Assembly: GCA_009823395.1 (NCBI GenBank)
Contig: CM020504.1
Coordinates: 25,479,540 to 25,543,539 of the forward strand
From: Thamnaconus septentrionalis
Lineage: Eukaryota; Chordata; Actinopteri; Tetraodontiformes; Monacanthidae
Length of the DNA stretch: 64,000 nt
Reading direction: 5' to 3'
Shown here: positions 10,981-31,743 of the stretch, piece after piece
Numbering within the stretch: the stretch's first letter is position 1
How the letters are laid out: each line of letters begins with the position of its first letter
Position numbers and translations under genes: made by a program
The notes under the pieces: model-generated
The model's database searches: none
Told to the model about the DNA's origin: nothing
What the model saw: the letters and a program-made list of their open reading frames with translations, nothing else

Positions 10981-12678
10981 ATGAGAAGAGTTGCCGACAT
11001 GTTGTTCATGGTGATAACTGTGATGTTCTGGGCACAAACTGAAGGTAATTGACATTATTCTTAGTTATTCATTATTAAAAGTAGGGAATATTGACATGAA
11101 ATAATTAATTACTTTTGTATAGTTTGCTCAGATATTTTTTTTGAAGGCAAAAATATATAATTGAAATGATATGGAGTGAACTTTTCAAAAAAACATAATA
11201 TAATCTCCCGACAGTCTCTTTTCAATCATATGGTCGACTATAAATCTTTGAATTTAATAGCATTTTCTAAAACTTTTTGCTAAAAATTGTGGTCTAACTT
11301 TGGTATTTGTCAATTTGTTTAGAGTTTGTTTCTTTACTAGTCTGTTTAATTTCAATGTACAGGTGGATGCAATGAAACCACTGCCAGCATTTATGGAGGA
11401 AATTTAGTGATCCCAACTGGAACTGCTTTTAAAGTGAGCTGTAGATTTACATGTTTAAGATCCCAGCATGTGGCACAAATGTGGATGGTCAAGAAGAATA
11501 CGGTAATCACATTATTCATACAGACCTTTAGAATAGTTCATTATAATAATAAATTGCACAATTGTAAATGACCTTTGCAAGAAAGTATACTCTAGAAAGG
11601 CTAAAGCATGTATTAACGTCATGTATTAACTTCATTTACTACCTTAAATTCAGACATCATCACGGCTTTTCTACCTGCAGGTCACAGTTTCTTTGCTCAA
11701 TATAACTCAGTCTCACCCCAACTTGACTGTGGTCTTGAATGTGAACTCTGCCACTGACATAGACACTGGTAAGTACCAGTGCAAGACCGACCCACCACAT
11801 GCAATCAGCCCACCGATCCAGGTTACTGTCATAGGTAAGATGCTGGTGAACTCCACTGTGCTTTCCACAATTAATACTTTTCATTACGTTTTATTTATAA
11901 CCTCACTAGTCTGTCCCATATTAACCGACCACACATGAATAACTGTAGGCAGCACGACAAATAACCGGAACAACATGGAAATCATGTCGTAAGCCAACTT
12001 AATCCATTCTTACTCAACATGTACTTGAGGTGATAGTTGTACGGAATTATTGAAATAAAGTGTCTGTATATGACTGAATACACAGTTGTTGGTTAAATAT
12101 GATCACTGAAGAAATCGCTGATAAGTGATTACTGATTGCTGATATGAAAGACCTGCCCAGACCTGTCTCACGTCTCAGCAACATGGCAACGTGAAATTTA
12201 GTTTAATGAAGTATAACCCTAATCTCTCTTCAGATAATATTACGTCCATCCCAACCACAGCAACCTCTGCACAGTTTTCCAGCAAAAGCAGCGAACAGCA
12301 AAACAGTGAAGCAGGTATGATCGTGTAGCCATTCGAGAACGATGCAAGATTGATCATCTGAGCTGTTTAACAGAGCAGCACATTATTCTATAATATGTAA
12401 TGAATCTATAATGTATGGAATTTAGAACATTTAAATTTAGTTTTATTTTATTTTGTTTTTTAATTCCTGGTAATGGCTATATTGTTTTGTCTGTCATTGC
12501 TTTTCCCCTTTGCTCTTAATTGCTGCAGTAAAATGATTTACTTTAACGTCCTTTCTTTATCTACACCTGCCAAGGCCTTCCGGGTCAGACGTGGTTCTGG
12601 ATTCTGCTGGCCAAATCTCTGACTCTCCTCCTCTGTTTGGTGGCTCTGGTTCTAAAGCACAAGAGAGGTTATGAGTGA
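10981..12678 (+). CDS. Single-Ig-domain type I membrane receptor, 180 aa
   Basis: Five exons in consistent phase: 10981-11044, 11363-11502, 11681-11834, 12234-12314, 12575-12678. Exon 1 is a signal peptide (MRRVADMLFMVITVMFWAQ). Exons 2-3 form one Ig domain with FKVSCRF, AQMWMVKK and DTGKYQC, the canonical Cys-Trp-DxGxYxC pattern, and four N-glycosylation sequons. Exon 4 is a Ser/Thr-rich stalk. Exon 5 is a membrane segment, WFWILLAKSLTLLLCLVALV, with a lysine inside it, and a tail of about six residues (KHKRGYE) with no ITAM or ITIM. The Ig domain is split by a phase-0 intron between strands C and C', as in CD4 or MPZ but not CD28. The buried lysine suggests pairing with an acidic signalling adaptor (inference). 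Not assigned to a named family; a further cytoplasmic exon cannot be excluded. Confidence 0.8.
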
Positions 12679-13110
12679 TCTATATCTTTTGTCACAATGA
12701 TGGTTAGTGTCTGTGGTTTCCCATTCAAATTGTATTGACGCAAATGAATCCACCTACTATTAATGTTTGAGCTCCAGGATTCATCACTGCTGGATATTTT
12801 CAATGTCAATTTCATTTTTTTTTTTTTTTTTGCTTGTCTTATGTTATTTCATCGTGCAGTACAACTTCACAGAGAGATAATAGTACATTTACTAAGAATC
12901 TTGTAAGCATTGAACCTCTTTGTATCATAAATAAGTTAGAACAAAGAAAAGGTTTTGAGGAGGAAACACCAACAGCATCAACCTTAAGTCTGCGTCTTTC
13001 CCCTGGAGGCAGCCTTCCAACACATTCAAAATACAAAGGCTAAATCATCATTCAACTTTATTTTCAGCATCATAGGTCCATCAGAAAGAAAGATCTTTGT
13101 CTTTTTTTTA
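12679..13110. other. 3' UTR / intergenic of the Ig receptor gene
   Basis: A/T-rich sequence with a poly-T tract near 12820. I see no gene and no clear repeat family here. Confidence 0.4.
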
Positions 13111-13118
13111 AAAAATAC

Positions 13119-13780
13119 GGAAGCGTATTGCATTCACGTGGAAAAAAAAAAAATATGCCCTGCCCTGTTTTCCGTGCTAATTTTTTTCCGCCCTGTTTTT
13201 TTTAAATTTTGAAATCCCGCGAGAAAACAGTAGACAGGTGACTCTACGGCATGGATGTGCTCTACGGTGGTGACACATGTCACCACGTAGCCAGTCTGAA
13301 TGCACTTCAAATGCATCATTTTGTATCCATGGAGCCATGATGCCATATTCATCCAACTGACCCCGGAGAAACATTGCCATGTGGAGAATATCTGAATGGG
13401 CTTTCCTTCCAAACAAGCGTAAAGTCCTCAGATGCCTTCGTAAAGTTGATAAACTGATTGTAATGCCATCTATGTCACTTAAAGACAGGACTATTTCCCA
13501 GTGTCTTAAAGCCCATGGCAAAATAGAATTTGGTTGAACTGAACAAGCTGGCCATGTTTGCTTCCATTATATCTAGCTCTCAATGAAAGAATGGATGCGA
13601 TTGTTTCCAATGCTCTCTAAACTCGGGAAAATAGGGCGGAAAAAAATTAGCACGAAAAACAGGGCGGGAAAAAATTAGCACGAAAAACAGGGCTGGAAAA
13701 AAAAAATAGCAGGAAAAATAGAAATAATTACACTGAAAAACAGATTTTTTTTATTTGTCAAGTGAATGCAATACGCTTCC
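13119..13780 (-). mobile_element. Degenerate DNA transposon with integrase-like relic
   Basis: Exact 19-bp inverted repeats, GGAAGCGTATTGCATTCAC at 13119-13137 and its complement at 13762-13780, bound the element. Inside each end are A/C-rich blocks (GGGCGGGAAAAAATTAGCAC-type) repeated about three times on the right and mirrored on the left. The minus strand between about 13530 and 13200 encodes a broken peptide, SLSTLRRHLRTLRLFGRK then DEYG, with MHLKCIQTGYVVT in another frame. This matches the N-terminal helical part of the integrase-type transposases common in fish (possibly the IS3EU group; name from memory). It is frameshifted and lacks the DDE core. Confidence 0.65.
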
Positions 13781-14241
13781 ATAGTTACCTGATAAAAAAA
13801 ATATAATAAAGTGTGAATGAAAAACTGATGCCATGTAGGCAGGTGCCCAAGGTAAAATCTGCTACAATGTGCAACTTCACATTTCAGTGGAGTTGTTTGT
13901 AAAAATTAGACTAAATGCTCTAAGGCTTTTAATAGGTGGGTCTATGCTCATTTAAATCATAAAACATACATTCATATTTTGCAAGCCACATATTGTGACA
14001 GACTATAGCTTTCTAAATCATTTTGGCTGTTTTTCGTTTTGATGATTGACTTTTAACTATTGTGATATACATATTCTAAAATTGTAATAAATTTGCACAT
14101 GGCATGTTTATTTTCATTTTCATTTTCATTACACGCATGATGCAAAGATGCATGTTCGGTGTCTAAAACTTACATGTTATGTCTGTCTATCTATCTATCT
14201 ATCGATCTATCTATCTATCTATCTATCTATAAATATATATA

Positions 14242-14282
<41 letters not shown>

Positions 14283-14317
14283 ATGTCTGTCTGTCTATCT
14301 ATATGTCTGTCTGTCTA

Positions 14318-14348
<31 letters not shown>

Positions 14349-14641
14349 GTAAATATATATTTTAGAGCACCATCAGCCATTAATGAAGACACAAAATCAC
14401 AAAGCCAGTCAATGAGCTCGTCCCAAGAGAAAGCGCGGACATGGGAAAGCAGCCGCAGTTCAACTCCTGTCCTGCCGTGGCGCTGTAAAACCTCCTTGCG
14501 CCTCCAGGAAGCAGCCGAAGAAGAAGGAGCATGGCGGCGCACTGGGGTGACAGTCACTGACGGGGAATGACTCGGGTCACCAGGGCAGTTATACCAGCAG
14601 TTATCACACACATTGCGGAGGATTACACCCGTTGATATAAA
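13781..14641. other. Intergenic, upstream of mrpl37
   Basis: A/T-rich sequence, then the (CTAT/CTGT)n tract at 14181-14350, then roughly 200 bases with more CG dinucleotides just before mrpl37 that probably hold its promoter and 5' UTR. The ATG at 14531 opens only eight codons (MAAHWGDS, then stop) and is not the start. Confidence 0.5.
14181..14350. repeat. (CTAT)n/(CTGT)n microsatellite
   Basis: Alternating blocks of CTAT and CTGT tetranucleotides, with short ATATAT spacers. The open frames across it ([17 protein letters not shown]) are repeat artefacts. Confidence 0.95.
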
Positions 14642-17332
14642 ATGCTCTCAGAAACGGCCAGTTGTTTGAAAGCGGTGTCTCCGCTGTGGCCTCACTGGCT
14701 CTCCGGGGAGACGCTGAGACGGTTGTCCGCACATGGAGCCGTCAGCCGCCGCCAGCAGCCCCAGAGACACTTCGGTGTCAGTCTCCGTCACACGGCCAAG
14801 ATTCCTCCTCCGCGCAAGCCCAGGGAGAAGGTGGACATCCCCGGGCTGGAGTTAGTCACCTACGGGGAAAGGATGCACTACGTGCCGGGGCTGGCGAAGC
14901 CGGTCAACCCGGACTGGGAGAAGGATTTCAAAGACCCCAGGTTCTACAAGTCCCCCCAGCTTCACGACATGCCGCTGTACAAGGAGAAGCCGTGCTACGT
15001 CTTCAACCACAGGACCAGCGCGCTGGAAGGTCAAATATTCTAAATATCGAATATTTAAACGAGCAGGCACACGTTTTCAGTAGCAGTATTTATTTATTTA
15101 TTTAGTTAGTTAGTTAATGTAGTCTCCATAATAAACTGCAGTACATTTTCAAAACTTCATTCATTCATTCATTCATTCATTACTTTTAGTTCATTTTGTT
15201 ACTTTGATTTGATTTGATTTATTTATTTCGAATACGTAAAAAAAGGAAAGAGAATTAAAAAGGATACAAAACCAAAACACACAAAAGAAAATGAAAATGA
15301 AAAATAAATAAATAAAACAGAAAGGTAAGAATAAGTAAGCAAACACCAGTGAAAAATACAAGAGAATAATATTGTTCATGTTTGAAAAGTCTCCACTTTA
15401 GTCTCCATTATAAACTGCAATACATTTTTTCATCACTTTATTTTATTTATTTATTTATTTATTTATTACTTTTAATTTGTTTGGTTAATGTAGTATTTTA
15501 CCCCACTTTGTCTACAAATGAACATCCGTAACATTGATACAACAACTTAATGTTAGGTTTTTGAGGTTGTCAGAAGGTCAGGTTAGTTTGACTGAGTCTT
15601 GTTTTTAATCCCCTAAAAAACTTAATCAGTGCAAACATAGCAACAGAGTGCTCTATCTCATTGTTTGATGGTATTTCTCTGATTTTAATAATAACAATCA
15701 ATAAGTTATCCATTCACAGATCCAGCTTGAATGGTTTTTAAATTATTTTGACATTGTTGTCATAAAGAACGGTTAAGCAAATGTCTTTTTCTCTTCGTCT
15801 CAGGTGTGCGACAAGCGCTGTGGTTGACTAAAACCAAGCTGATCCCGAACCTGCCACCCCAGCTGCTGTCACTGGCAGAGAAGCCAGCCAATCAGATACA
15901 AGATCAGGATGAGCGGGTTCAGAACGCCATCAGGCATGCCCGCTTTTGGGACACAACAGTGGAACGACCAGACAAATTGAAATACAGGTATTTTGTACAG
16001 ATTATAACCTTTTTTCCATTGAAAAATGCTGAAACAAACCCATTTTCTAAAAGCCATAACAACTTTAAAGCTGCAAGCAGCGTTTGAAAGACTGAGCCTG
16101 TGCTGAACCTCTTCCTCTGCGGGTTTCGTGTGTGAGCGAACGACTCCATCACGTCATTTTATGATAATTTTCAGGTTATAACGTGATACTGAGTCCTGTT
16201 TTTTTCTAGGGTGTCAGCAATGTCCCTCTGTAATATTTGACTTGATAAAGTACACGAAATCTCTAAAAACAGTGTGTAATATACACGTAAGAAGTGAATG
16301 CATCTGAAGCTCTTTTAGTCTGATGCTCGAAAGCTTCAAACTTTTTCCAGGCTCTCCTGCATCTGAATGTAAGTCAACTACGTGTGATAAAGTCAACTTT
16401 TTTTTCTCACTCACTCCTCTCCCAGCAACACGCTGCTCCGCAACCTTCTCCACCTGTGTGCCACGCTCCAGTCCAGCCACCCTGCCATTGGAAGGAGACT
16501 CACCGCGGAGAAATACTCGCTGGCGGCTACATGGACGAGAGGTAGAGCTTCCCACCTGTAAACCTCCTGCGGCAATCACAGCCATTGCTGTCATGTGTGC
16601 GCTTTAGGGATGCAAATTATGGATTCATTCATTCATGGTTAGTTGATTGACCTTAGCGATCGATTAGCGATTATTTGATAAGCTGCAATATTTCCTGAAC
16701 CTAAATTTCACAATGAAAGATGTGTAAGGTGCACATTATTTAACCCTTGTAGCTCTGGCAGTTATAGACACATAAGGGTCACATGACCGAGGTCACATGA
16801 CAGCCCAATGTGTGAGCCAGAAAAGATGCAGATGACCGAAACATCTTGTGTTTTTTTGTTGTTGTTTTTTAAATTTTATGTCCAGTATTTTAAAATAAAA
16901 TCCTTTTTCGAAGAACTTTCCAATTGGATAAATGAATCTCCACAGACACATCCAATATAAAGTGAACAAGATTAGATGATAGAAGAAATAAAAATTAAAA
17001 ATGAAATAAAAATGTGACAGGAGAGGTTAGAAGCCCAAGGGTTTTCCACCATCCCATTATGTGAGGCAGCAAAACGCAGGTTCGAAAAAGAACCTCCCAG
17101 ACGACCACTGTTCAAGACATCAGTAAATTCACACAAGAAAGAAAGTAAAATAATACAATAATAAATGAAATAAAAATTAAAAAATGAAATAAAAATAAAA
17201 AATTAAGACAAAGGACAACAGATAGGAGACAGACGCTCAAGCATGGTTTTCCACCATCACATTATGTGAGGCAGCAGAAACGCAGGTTCGAAAAAGAAGC
17301 TCACAAGTCCATACAGACGACCACTCTGACTC

Positions 17333-17363
<31 letters not shown>

Positions 17364-19589
17364 CAGGAGCCAATCCTAACACACCGGCTGCCTATTTGTC
17401 AACTTCTTTTGTGGTTTGTCAGGAGAAGATGTGCTACAGATCCGCGGTCAGAATGGCTTCCTGCTGAGCTGCATGGATCCACTCGCACAGGTTTCTGGCA
17501 AACAGGAGGTGATGGAGACCGCAGAGCACATGCTGGAAACCTTCTACCCAGTTTCTCCCACCATCGACCTGCAGAAGGTGCAGGTGTACAAGGAGAACCT
17601 GAACTGCACAGGTGAGCCATCAGCTGTCACTCGATGCTTTGCTTTCCTCTTCATCCAGCTGGAGTTTCCTGGCTCATATACTGTATGAACTGTCCATCTA
17701 CTGCTTACTGGCTAACTTACGACTTATGTAAGGTAGATGTAATTATGCAGCAAATATACTCATATGCATAGTATATGTAGAATGGGTTTTAGGTTTTATT
17801 TTTTGGTATTCTAGACCTAAATCTTTGGGTAAATACTTTAAATGTCTAATATTCAAACAAGCAGCCAAACGTTTTCAGTAGCAACAGCAGCAGCAGCATT
17901 TCTTTACACATGCTGCTGCTATATATATTTTATTTTGTTTCATTTATTTACTGCTGTGCATCTTTATTTATGGCTAATTTTAATTCATTTTGATAACCTG
18001 CTCTCCACAATCGACTGCAGTCCGTTTTTATGCTCACTTTGATCCTGCGAGTTTCCAGTTTCTGACATCGTGCCTGTGTTGTTGCTGAATGTCAATGGAA
18101 AAGCTGTGGCCCAGCCAACACATTGGAAGAACACAGACATGTTGCTGCAGCATTGGACTGCCTGCAGGAGACTTTTTTTTTTTTTTCCGCTCTTTCTTTA
18201 AATATCCAGAAAGCGAAGTCTCTTCTCTGTCCAGCAGGGTGAAGATGGAGCAGGGAGCCCCTCAACAAGAAGAAGAAGAACAGTGGAAAGTTTTCCGACG
18301 TCTAATCTGAAGTTGCCTCTGTGTCTCAGGTTTCATCGGGGACTATCCTTACCCGCACGCCCACACACTGTACTTCCAGGAGGCTGACGCCGGCCACAAG
18401 CTGCAGCCCGAACAGTTCCGAGCCAAAATGCTCATGTTCACATTTGGAAACGCCCTGGCCCGTGCACACAAACTGTACGGGGTAAGAAATCACAGGTCAC
18501 AGCGTGAAACCTGCAGAATCATTGAATACTGTGTCAGTGCTAAAAACTGTCTTTGAATCTACACCAGCAGTCAAGAGTTCGGACTCACTCTGTGAATTTA
18601 ATGTCTTTTCTTTCATTCTCATGGCTATTGACATTGCACTTTCTCACTGAAGGCATCAAAACTACACACATGGAATTATGGAGGAAACAATAAAAGTGTC
18701 AAATAACTCAAACACCTTTTATATTGAAATTCCTCCAAATAGCCGCCTTTCATAAAAAGCATATTTAGAGTTACTGAACATGTTTTTCTTTGCTGCATAA
18801 TTACATACATCTTACTCATATATTTGATGTCTTCAGTGTCCATCTGCAGTGGAGAAAGTTGCCATTGCCTTAGCTAGCGTGTCCACACTTTTGACTAGCA
18901 GTGTATATAAAGAGACAGCAACTTAACTTTCATCACCCTCTTACATGGATGCATTGGTGTGTGTGTGTGTGTGTGTGTGTGTCTCAGACGCAGCCTCAGA
19001 GTATATTAGACCGACCTGTGACAGTCCAGGCAGTGGGGACCAACGGCAGAATCTTCCAGTTTATGGTGTTCCAGCTCAACACCACAGACCTGAGAGGAGA
19101 TGACGGCGTCAAGAACCAAGTACGTCATTTTATTTCTTTCCCTCTGGTCGTCTGTGAGGTTCTAAATGTTCTGAAAACCCCGCTTTTGTATGCTACAGCT
19201 TAGACATTTGTGTCGGAATTTATGATCAGACTGTGACAAGTCTGCAATGCCGTCTCTTACCTGCAGGTGTGGCTGGAGGACGACGTCGAGCTCTATGACT
19301 TTGCAAAAGTGCGGCCGCTCATCAAGAAGAAACAAGTCAAGGTAACACCGACGTTTCCTGTTTGTTTGGCAACTGTGAATCACTTCAAGGTCCAGAGTCA
19401 CTGTATTTTCTGCCACTGGGTCTGTGGACGCTGCTTATCAAGCGACGTGAGTCACGGTGATGTCAAACAATGTGCTCAAAAACAGCTGATTTTGTGAATT
19501 GCACCCTGCAGGTCCCAGCTGGTCTGTCAGGATACAAACCTGAAGCCTTCAGCAAGTTCCTGGCCCTCTACTTACATGGAGCCGTGTAG
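14642..19589 (+). CDS. mrpl37: Mitochondrial large ribosomal subunit protein mL37
   Basis: Component of the mitochondrial 39S ribosomal subunit; nuclear-encoded and imported. Eight exons with matching phases: 14642-15029, 15804-15987, 16426-16541, 17423-17611, 18330-18481, 18988-19119, 19267-19341, 19512-19589; 437 aa, close to human (423). The first 50 or so residues are Arg/Ser/Ala-rich without acidic residues, as in a mitochondrial presequence. Family-diagnostic stretches are [84 protein letters not shown] and the C terminus [11 protein letters not shown] polyadenylation signal AATAAA follows at 19726. The start at 14642 is the first ATG in frame. Exon 3 is the least conserved exon. Its human orthologue is in the same cluster as ACOT11 and FAM151A. 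Confidence 0.95.
17336..17364 (+). repeat. (GAT)n microsatellite
   Basis: About nine GAT triplets in mrpl37 intron 3, close to the exon 4 acceptor. Confidence 0.9.
18563..18905. mobile_element. Tc1-type MITE (family A) copy
   Basis: In mrpl37 intron 5. It starts ACACCAGCAGTCAAGAGTTC and carries the family blocks (CATGGCTATTGACATTGCAC, TCACTGAAGGCATCAAAAC, TTTGCTGCATAATTACATA), ending near ACTTTTGACTAGCAGTGTAT. Confidence 0.75.
18957..18983 (+). repeat. (GT)n microsatellite next to mrpl37 exon 6 acceptor
   Basis: A run of about 13 GT units ends four bases before the acceptor CTCAG. It occupies the place of the usual pyrimidine tract. Confidence 0.9.
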
Positions 19590-19590
19590 G

Positions 19591-19628
<38 letters not shown>

Positions 19629-21959
19629 TGAGAGAGAGAGAGAGAGATAATGATGTTCATCTGACTGAAACATCACATTTGCTCTGATGCAAAGAGTTTT
19701 GTGTTGCTACTCCAGCAGCTTGTTTAATAAAAACTGTCTACTACACATGAATGAATGTGTTTGTATATTTTAATCTTGAAAACTCATTCCATAATATGAC
19801 CTTTACGATGTAACACATATTTTTTTTGATTTTTTTAAATGGATGGGGAATGTCATAATTCAGTGGGGTCACAACTCTGAGCAACCATGAAGATGAAGTC
19901 TAAAAGGTTTCTGCTAAATTTATTCTTTCAAATGTTTTAATTGAGTCAAAGGATCTTGCTTACATCACTTCATTGCACCGATATTCATTTTCTATGACAC
20001 AAAAGTCTTGCAAGATTGTATGAACATCCAAACCAAAATTGACGTATACAAAGAAAATTTGAGCTTGTGTCTGGGTATTTATATAATGTGATCAGAAATA
20101 AACATGAAAAGGGGAAAACAATATATGATAAATAATCAAACACAAAAAAAATAAAAAGGAAACAAAAAAAATAAAGAGTGGAAAAGTTAGAAGTAAGATT
20201 GCATAGAAGTTTAGCAGGTTTCTGCAAAATGTCATACAACTTGTTTTGATGCAGATAGTGAAGCCGCTTAAAGGTAGAGTGAGAAATGTCGTGTCTTAAA
20301 AGTGTGTTCGTGCTCTTATTTTGTCCTCTGCTTCATTCTCTTGGCTTACAAGGACACCAGTTCAAGGTGGTGAGATATCGCTTATTTAGACATAACGAGC
20401 CGCATTCTTTTTTTTTTTTTTTTTTTTACAAGAAATGAAAATATGCAATCTGAAATTTAAGAGTATTCCAGTCACTCATTGCATCTTCCGTCAGTTGATG
20501 TCAATTGATAAAGCTAAACTTCAGAACTTGCAACTGCAGACAGTCCAGACTCCAACCCCACTCAACACTTGTGTGCAGGAGATATTGGACTTGCTGCTGG
20601 AGCTCATGTTTGATGAATCAATAAATTGTTTATAAGTCTTGCTTCCTCACTCTTCATCCATACAGTGAACAAAACTAGAGTAAAGGGCAGAAAAGCTGTC
20701 GAGCAGCAACTGAAATTCTATGACAATTTTTTTTCCAGAAACATTTAAGCTGTCTGCAGTTTGAATGCACAAATGCACCGTACAAATGTGGCACCATTTT
20801 TAAAGGGAAATATACAAACTTTCCAGATGTATTGGCAGACATGCGAATTTTTTTCAAATCCAGGTTGAAGACTATCTTATGCTTATGATTGAGTGCTTTT
20901 ATTCATCTTATTATATTTTATTATTTTATTTTTTTAAATCATATTTTTTATTTCTATTCTCCTTTATTATTGCTCTATTTATTCATTTTAAGAAGTCTTT
21001 TTTCCCTCTTTTTTTTTTAAAATGTTTGAGCTTTGAATCATGTAAATCCCATTGAGTTGTCTTGTGTATGGAAATCCGCTTTATAACTACAGCTGCCTCG
21101 CCTTGCAGGTGCTAAAAGGCTTTGTGATAATATGATAATGAATTTGATAGGGTCTTGAATAAGAGTGGGAAGTCCTACTTGGGACAGCTGTACGTCAGCA
21201 GTTTATTTTTTTTTTTTTCAACAAAGTGTGCAGGTCAGTTCAGTTCGGTCAGTGGATGCACCGTGAACGGAGAAAACAACGCGAGATAATTGAAATACGA
21301 TATGATAATAGAAGTACAGTGTTGCAGAGAGAAGAAAGGAGAAACGACATTTGACATCTAACGTAAAGTATTGTTTTTTTTTTTGTTCAGGATTTCGCTT
21401 CAAAACATACCGGAAGTCAGTCTTAGCATTCAGAATAATAGCAACTATTATTCTTGTAATTATGTGTACGCACGTTCAGCATATTAGTGTATTAAACGCT
21501 GCTCTTTGGTCTGTTGTACTTTTAATGCTTTTATATTTTTCCAGTGTGCCTGTAAACTTGAGTACTTTACACTTCTTGCAATTTGTAAAATTGAATACTG
21601 CACCAAATACTGCAATAAACACGACAACGCTATGATAGCGTTTAACGTTTTATTACATTCGTAGGGAAAACAATAAATGATCTTATCGGCGACCCCATGT
21701 GATCTCATGTACCACGTTATCTTTTTTTTAAATCAAAAAACGTCAACCGATAGTGGCTCGTGAACTATCTGGGCTTTTAATTTGAAAGTCACACACTGAC
21801 AAAACTTTATGATCGCTGTTTTATTGTGTGTTACTGTCGGCTCGCTGCCACACTTGTGAGTACCTTTGAAAGTTTAGTGCCACCGCATAACAGGGTTTAT
21901 TGTGAACAATAGCGCTGCTTAATGCTTCACAGCCGAGTCGAGTTGCAGCGCTAACGCTT
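19590..21959. other. mrpl37 3' UTR and intergenic sequence
   Basis: Holds (GT)n/(GA)n at 19593-19647, the mrpl37 AATAAA at 19726-19731, and A/T-rich sequence. Around 20870-21120 a stretch (GAGTTGTCTTGTGTATGGAA then CCTCGCCTTG) resembles the 3' tail of fish LINEs, weakly. Several short frames exist but none resembles a protein. Confidence 0.45.
19726..19731 (+). terminator. mrpl37: mrpl37 polyadenylation signal
   Basis: AATAAA about 137 bases after the stop codon, the first canonical hexamer downstream. Confidence 0.65.
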
Positions 21960-22034
21960 GCTAGCTACAAGATACCGACTGAAGAAGAAGAAGAAGAAGA
22001 AGAAGAAGAAGAGACCGAGAGGGACTGATTACAG
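21960..22034 (+). promoter_or_regulatory. acot11: Probable untranslated first exon of acot11
   Basis: A (GAA)n-containing stretch runs into TGATTACAG|GTAATATTC, a good splice donor at 22034/22035. A CG-containing promoter-like sequence precedes it. No start codon is needed here, as coding starts at 23360. Assignment to acot11 is by position. Confidence 0.4.
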
Positions 22035-23257
22035 GTAATATTCTCACTTGAGGGCCGCGCTCATTTCACACATTTGAGATATATCCATTCATTCCAACAG
22101 TTGTCATGCAGCCAGTGCATGTTTCAGCGTGTGTGTGCGTGTGTGTGCGTGTGTGTGTGTGTGTGTGTGAGAGAGACTCACTATAATTTATAACTTTTCC
22201 GTTCTCCGTAACTTGAGAAGTGCCTGTAATGCGTTAATCCGACTAAAATCAGAGTTGGAGAAGTCCGATTGTAGTTGGAGAAGTCCGATTGAGACACCCA
22301 GGTAAAAGTCGCTTGTTGCCCCCTCAAGAGCGAGAAACGGAGCAGTCGGCTGGGCTGTGTCTGTGCGCGTGTGTTCACCTTAAACAAGCTGTCCTAACTT
22401 GTGCAGCCCAGTCCTGTGTGTTCTGTATGTGCGGTGGGCAGGGCTCGCTTCCTTTCAGACCGTCTCCTTGTCTCTTTGCTCAGTATTGCGTCACGGGAAC
22501 TGCTGTTTCAAGTGAAAGATGTCGAAATGTCGGGACTGTTATTAGTTAGTGTCGACTCGATTCAACTCTGACCTACTACTACTATTACTAGTGGGGGGGG
22601 AGAAGAAAAAAAAAAGATTGTAGAAACAAATGGTACAACATGAACTTCAGATATCAGCACCCACTATTTCAGTGTCTGTAAAGCATGTTTATGTGCCAAC
22701 AGAAAATCAAAACTAGCCCAACTAACCCTTTGAGGATCAGCTGTGTTCGCAAAGGTAGACAGACTTCAATAATCCCTTTGCCAGCAATGGACTTACAGCC
22801 AGGACTGTTTGCTCAACATCCAGTATCAGTCATCTAAAAGTGGAAATGATGAGACGTGATGAATTCATTTTAGTGTGTAATGCTTCTTTTTTACTCAAGT
22901 CTTTGATTGGATTGAGTTCTGAGCTTTGACTCGTCAGATCCAAATCGTTCACATGTTGTCTTCCAACCTTCTTCTTTATCTTTTTGCTATCAAGCACGTT
23001 GGGTCGCTGGGGAAAAAAAAAAAAAAAAAAAATTGTCTTCCAAGTTGTCAGAGGGACATTCAGCGTTTCGCTGCATTATTTCCCCCCTCTGCCTTTTCAA
23101 GCCTTGCTTCACAGTGGTGTTGTTCTGCCACGAGCCTATGGATGAACTCCTGTTGAAGTTCTCTATGAACTTTATTCCACAGGAGCTTTTTTTTCTTTGC
23201 CTGGTGAAGATGAGGCGTTTGTCAGCACAGTCTGTCTCATCTCTCACAGCAGTATGA

Positions 23258-31430
<8,173 letters not shown>

Positions 31431-31737
31431 ACAGCAGGCCGTCTGGAGAAAGGTCTGCCGCTTCAGGTCTTCAAGAGGTGACGCTGCTGTGAACTGGTAC
31501 GATTAACACTAGAGGGTATTTTGGGTAAAAACCAACGCACAGTTGTACGAAAAAGAGTATAAATCATAGGAATGAGAGGAATGTAAACAAAGCAGAGACT
31601 TCAGGGGCACTTTAATTTTAATCTTTAATATTTTTAAAATCAACACATTAAGTTTTTGTGTCGTAGAAATGTTCTGTTTAGATGCAAATTTGAAATTGAA
31701 ATTTGATCCGCCAGTGGAGAATGTTTTTAATGTTGTA

Positions 31738-31743
31738 AATAAA
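31738..31743 (+). terminator. acot11: acot11 polyadenylation signal
   Basis: AATAAA about 310 bases after the acot11 stop codon. Confidence 0.6.

Noticed and set aside
13177..13521. Minus-strand 114-codon frame considered as a gene
   Set aside because: It lies between the inverted repeats of a transposon relic, is frameshifted and lacks the catalytic core.
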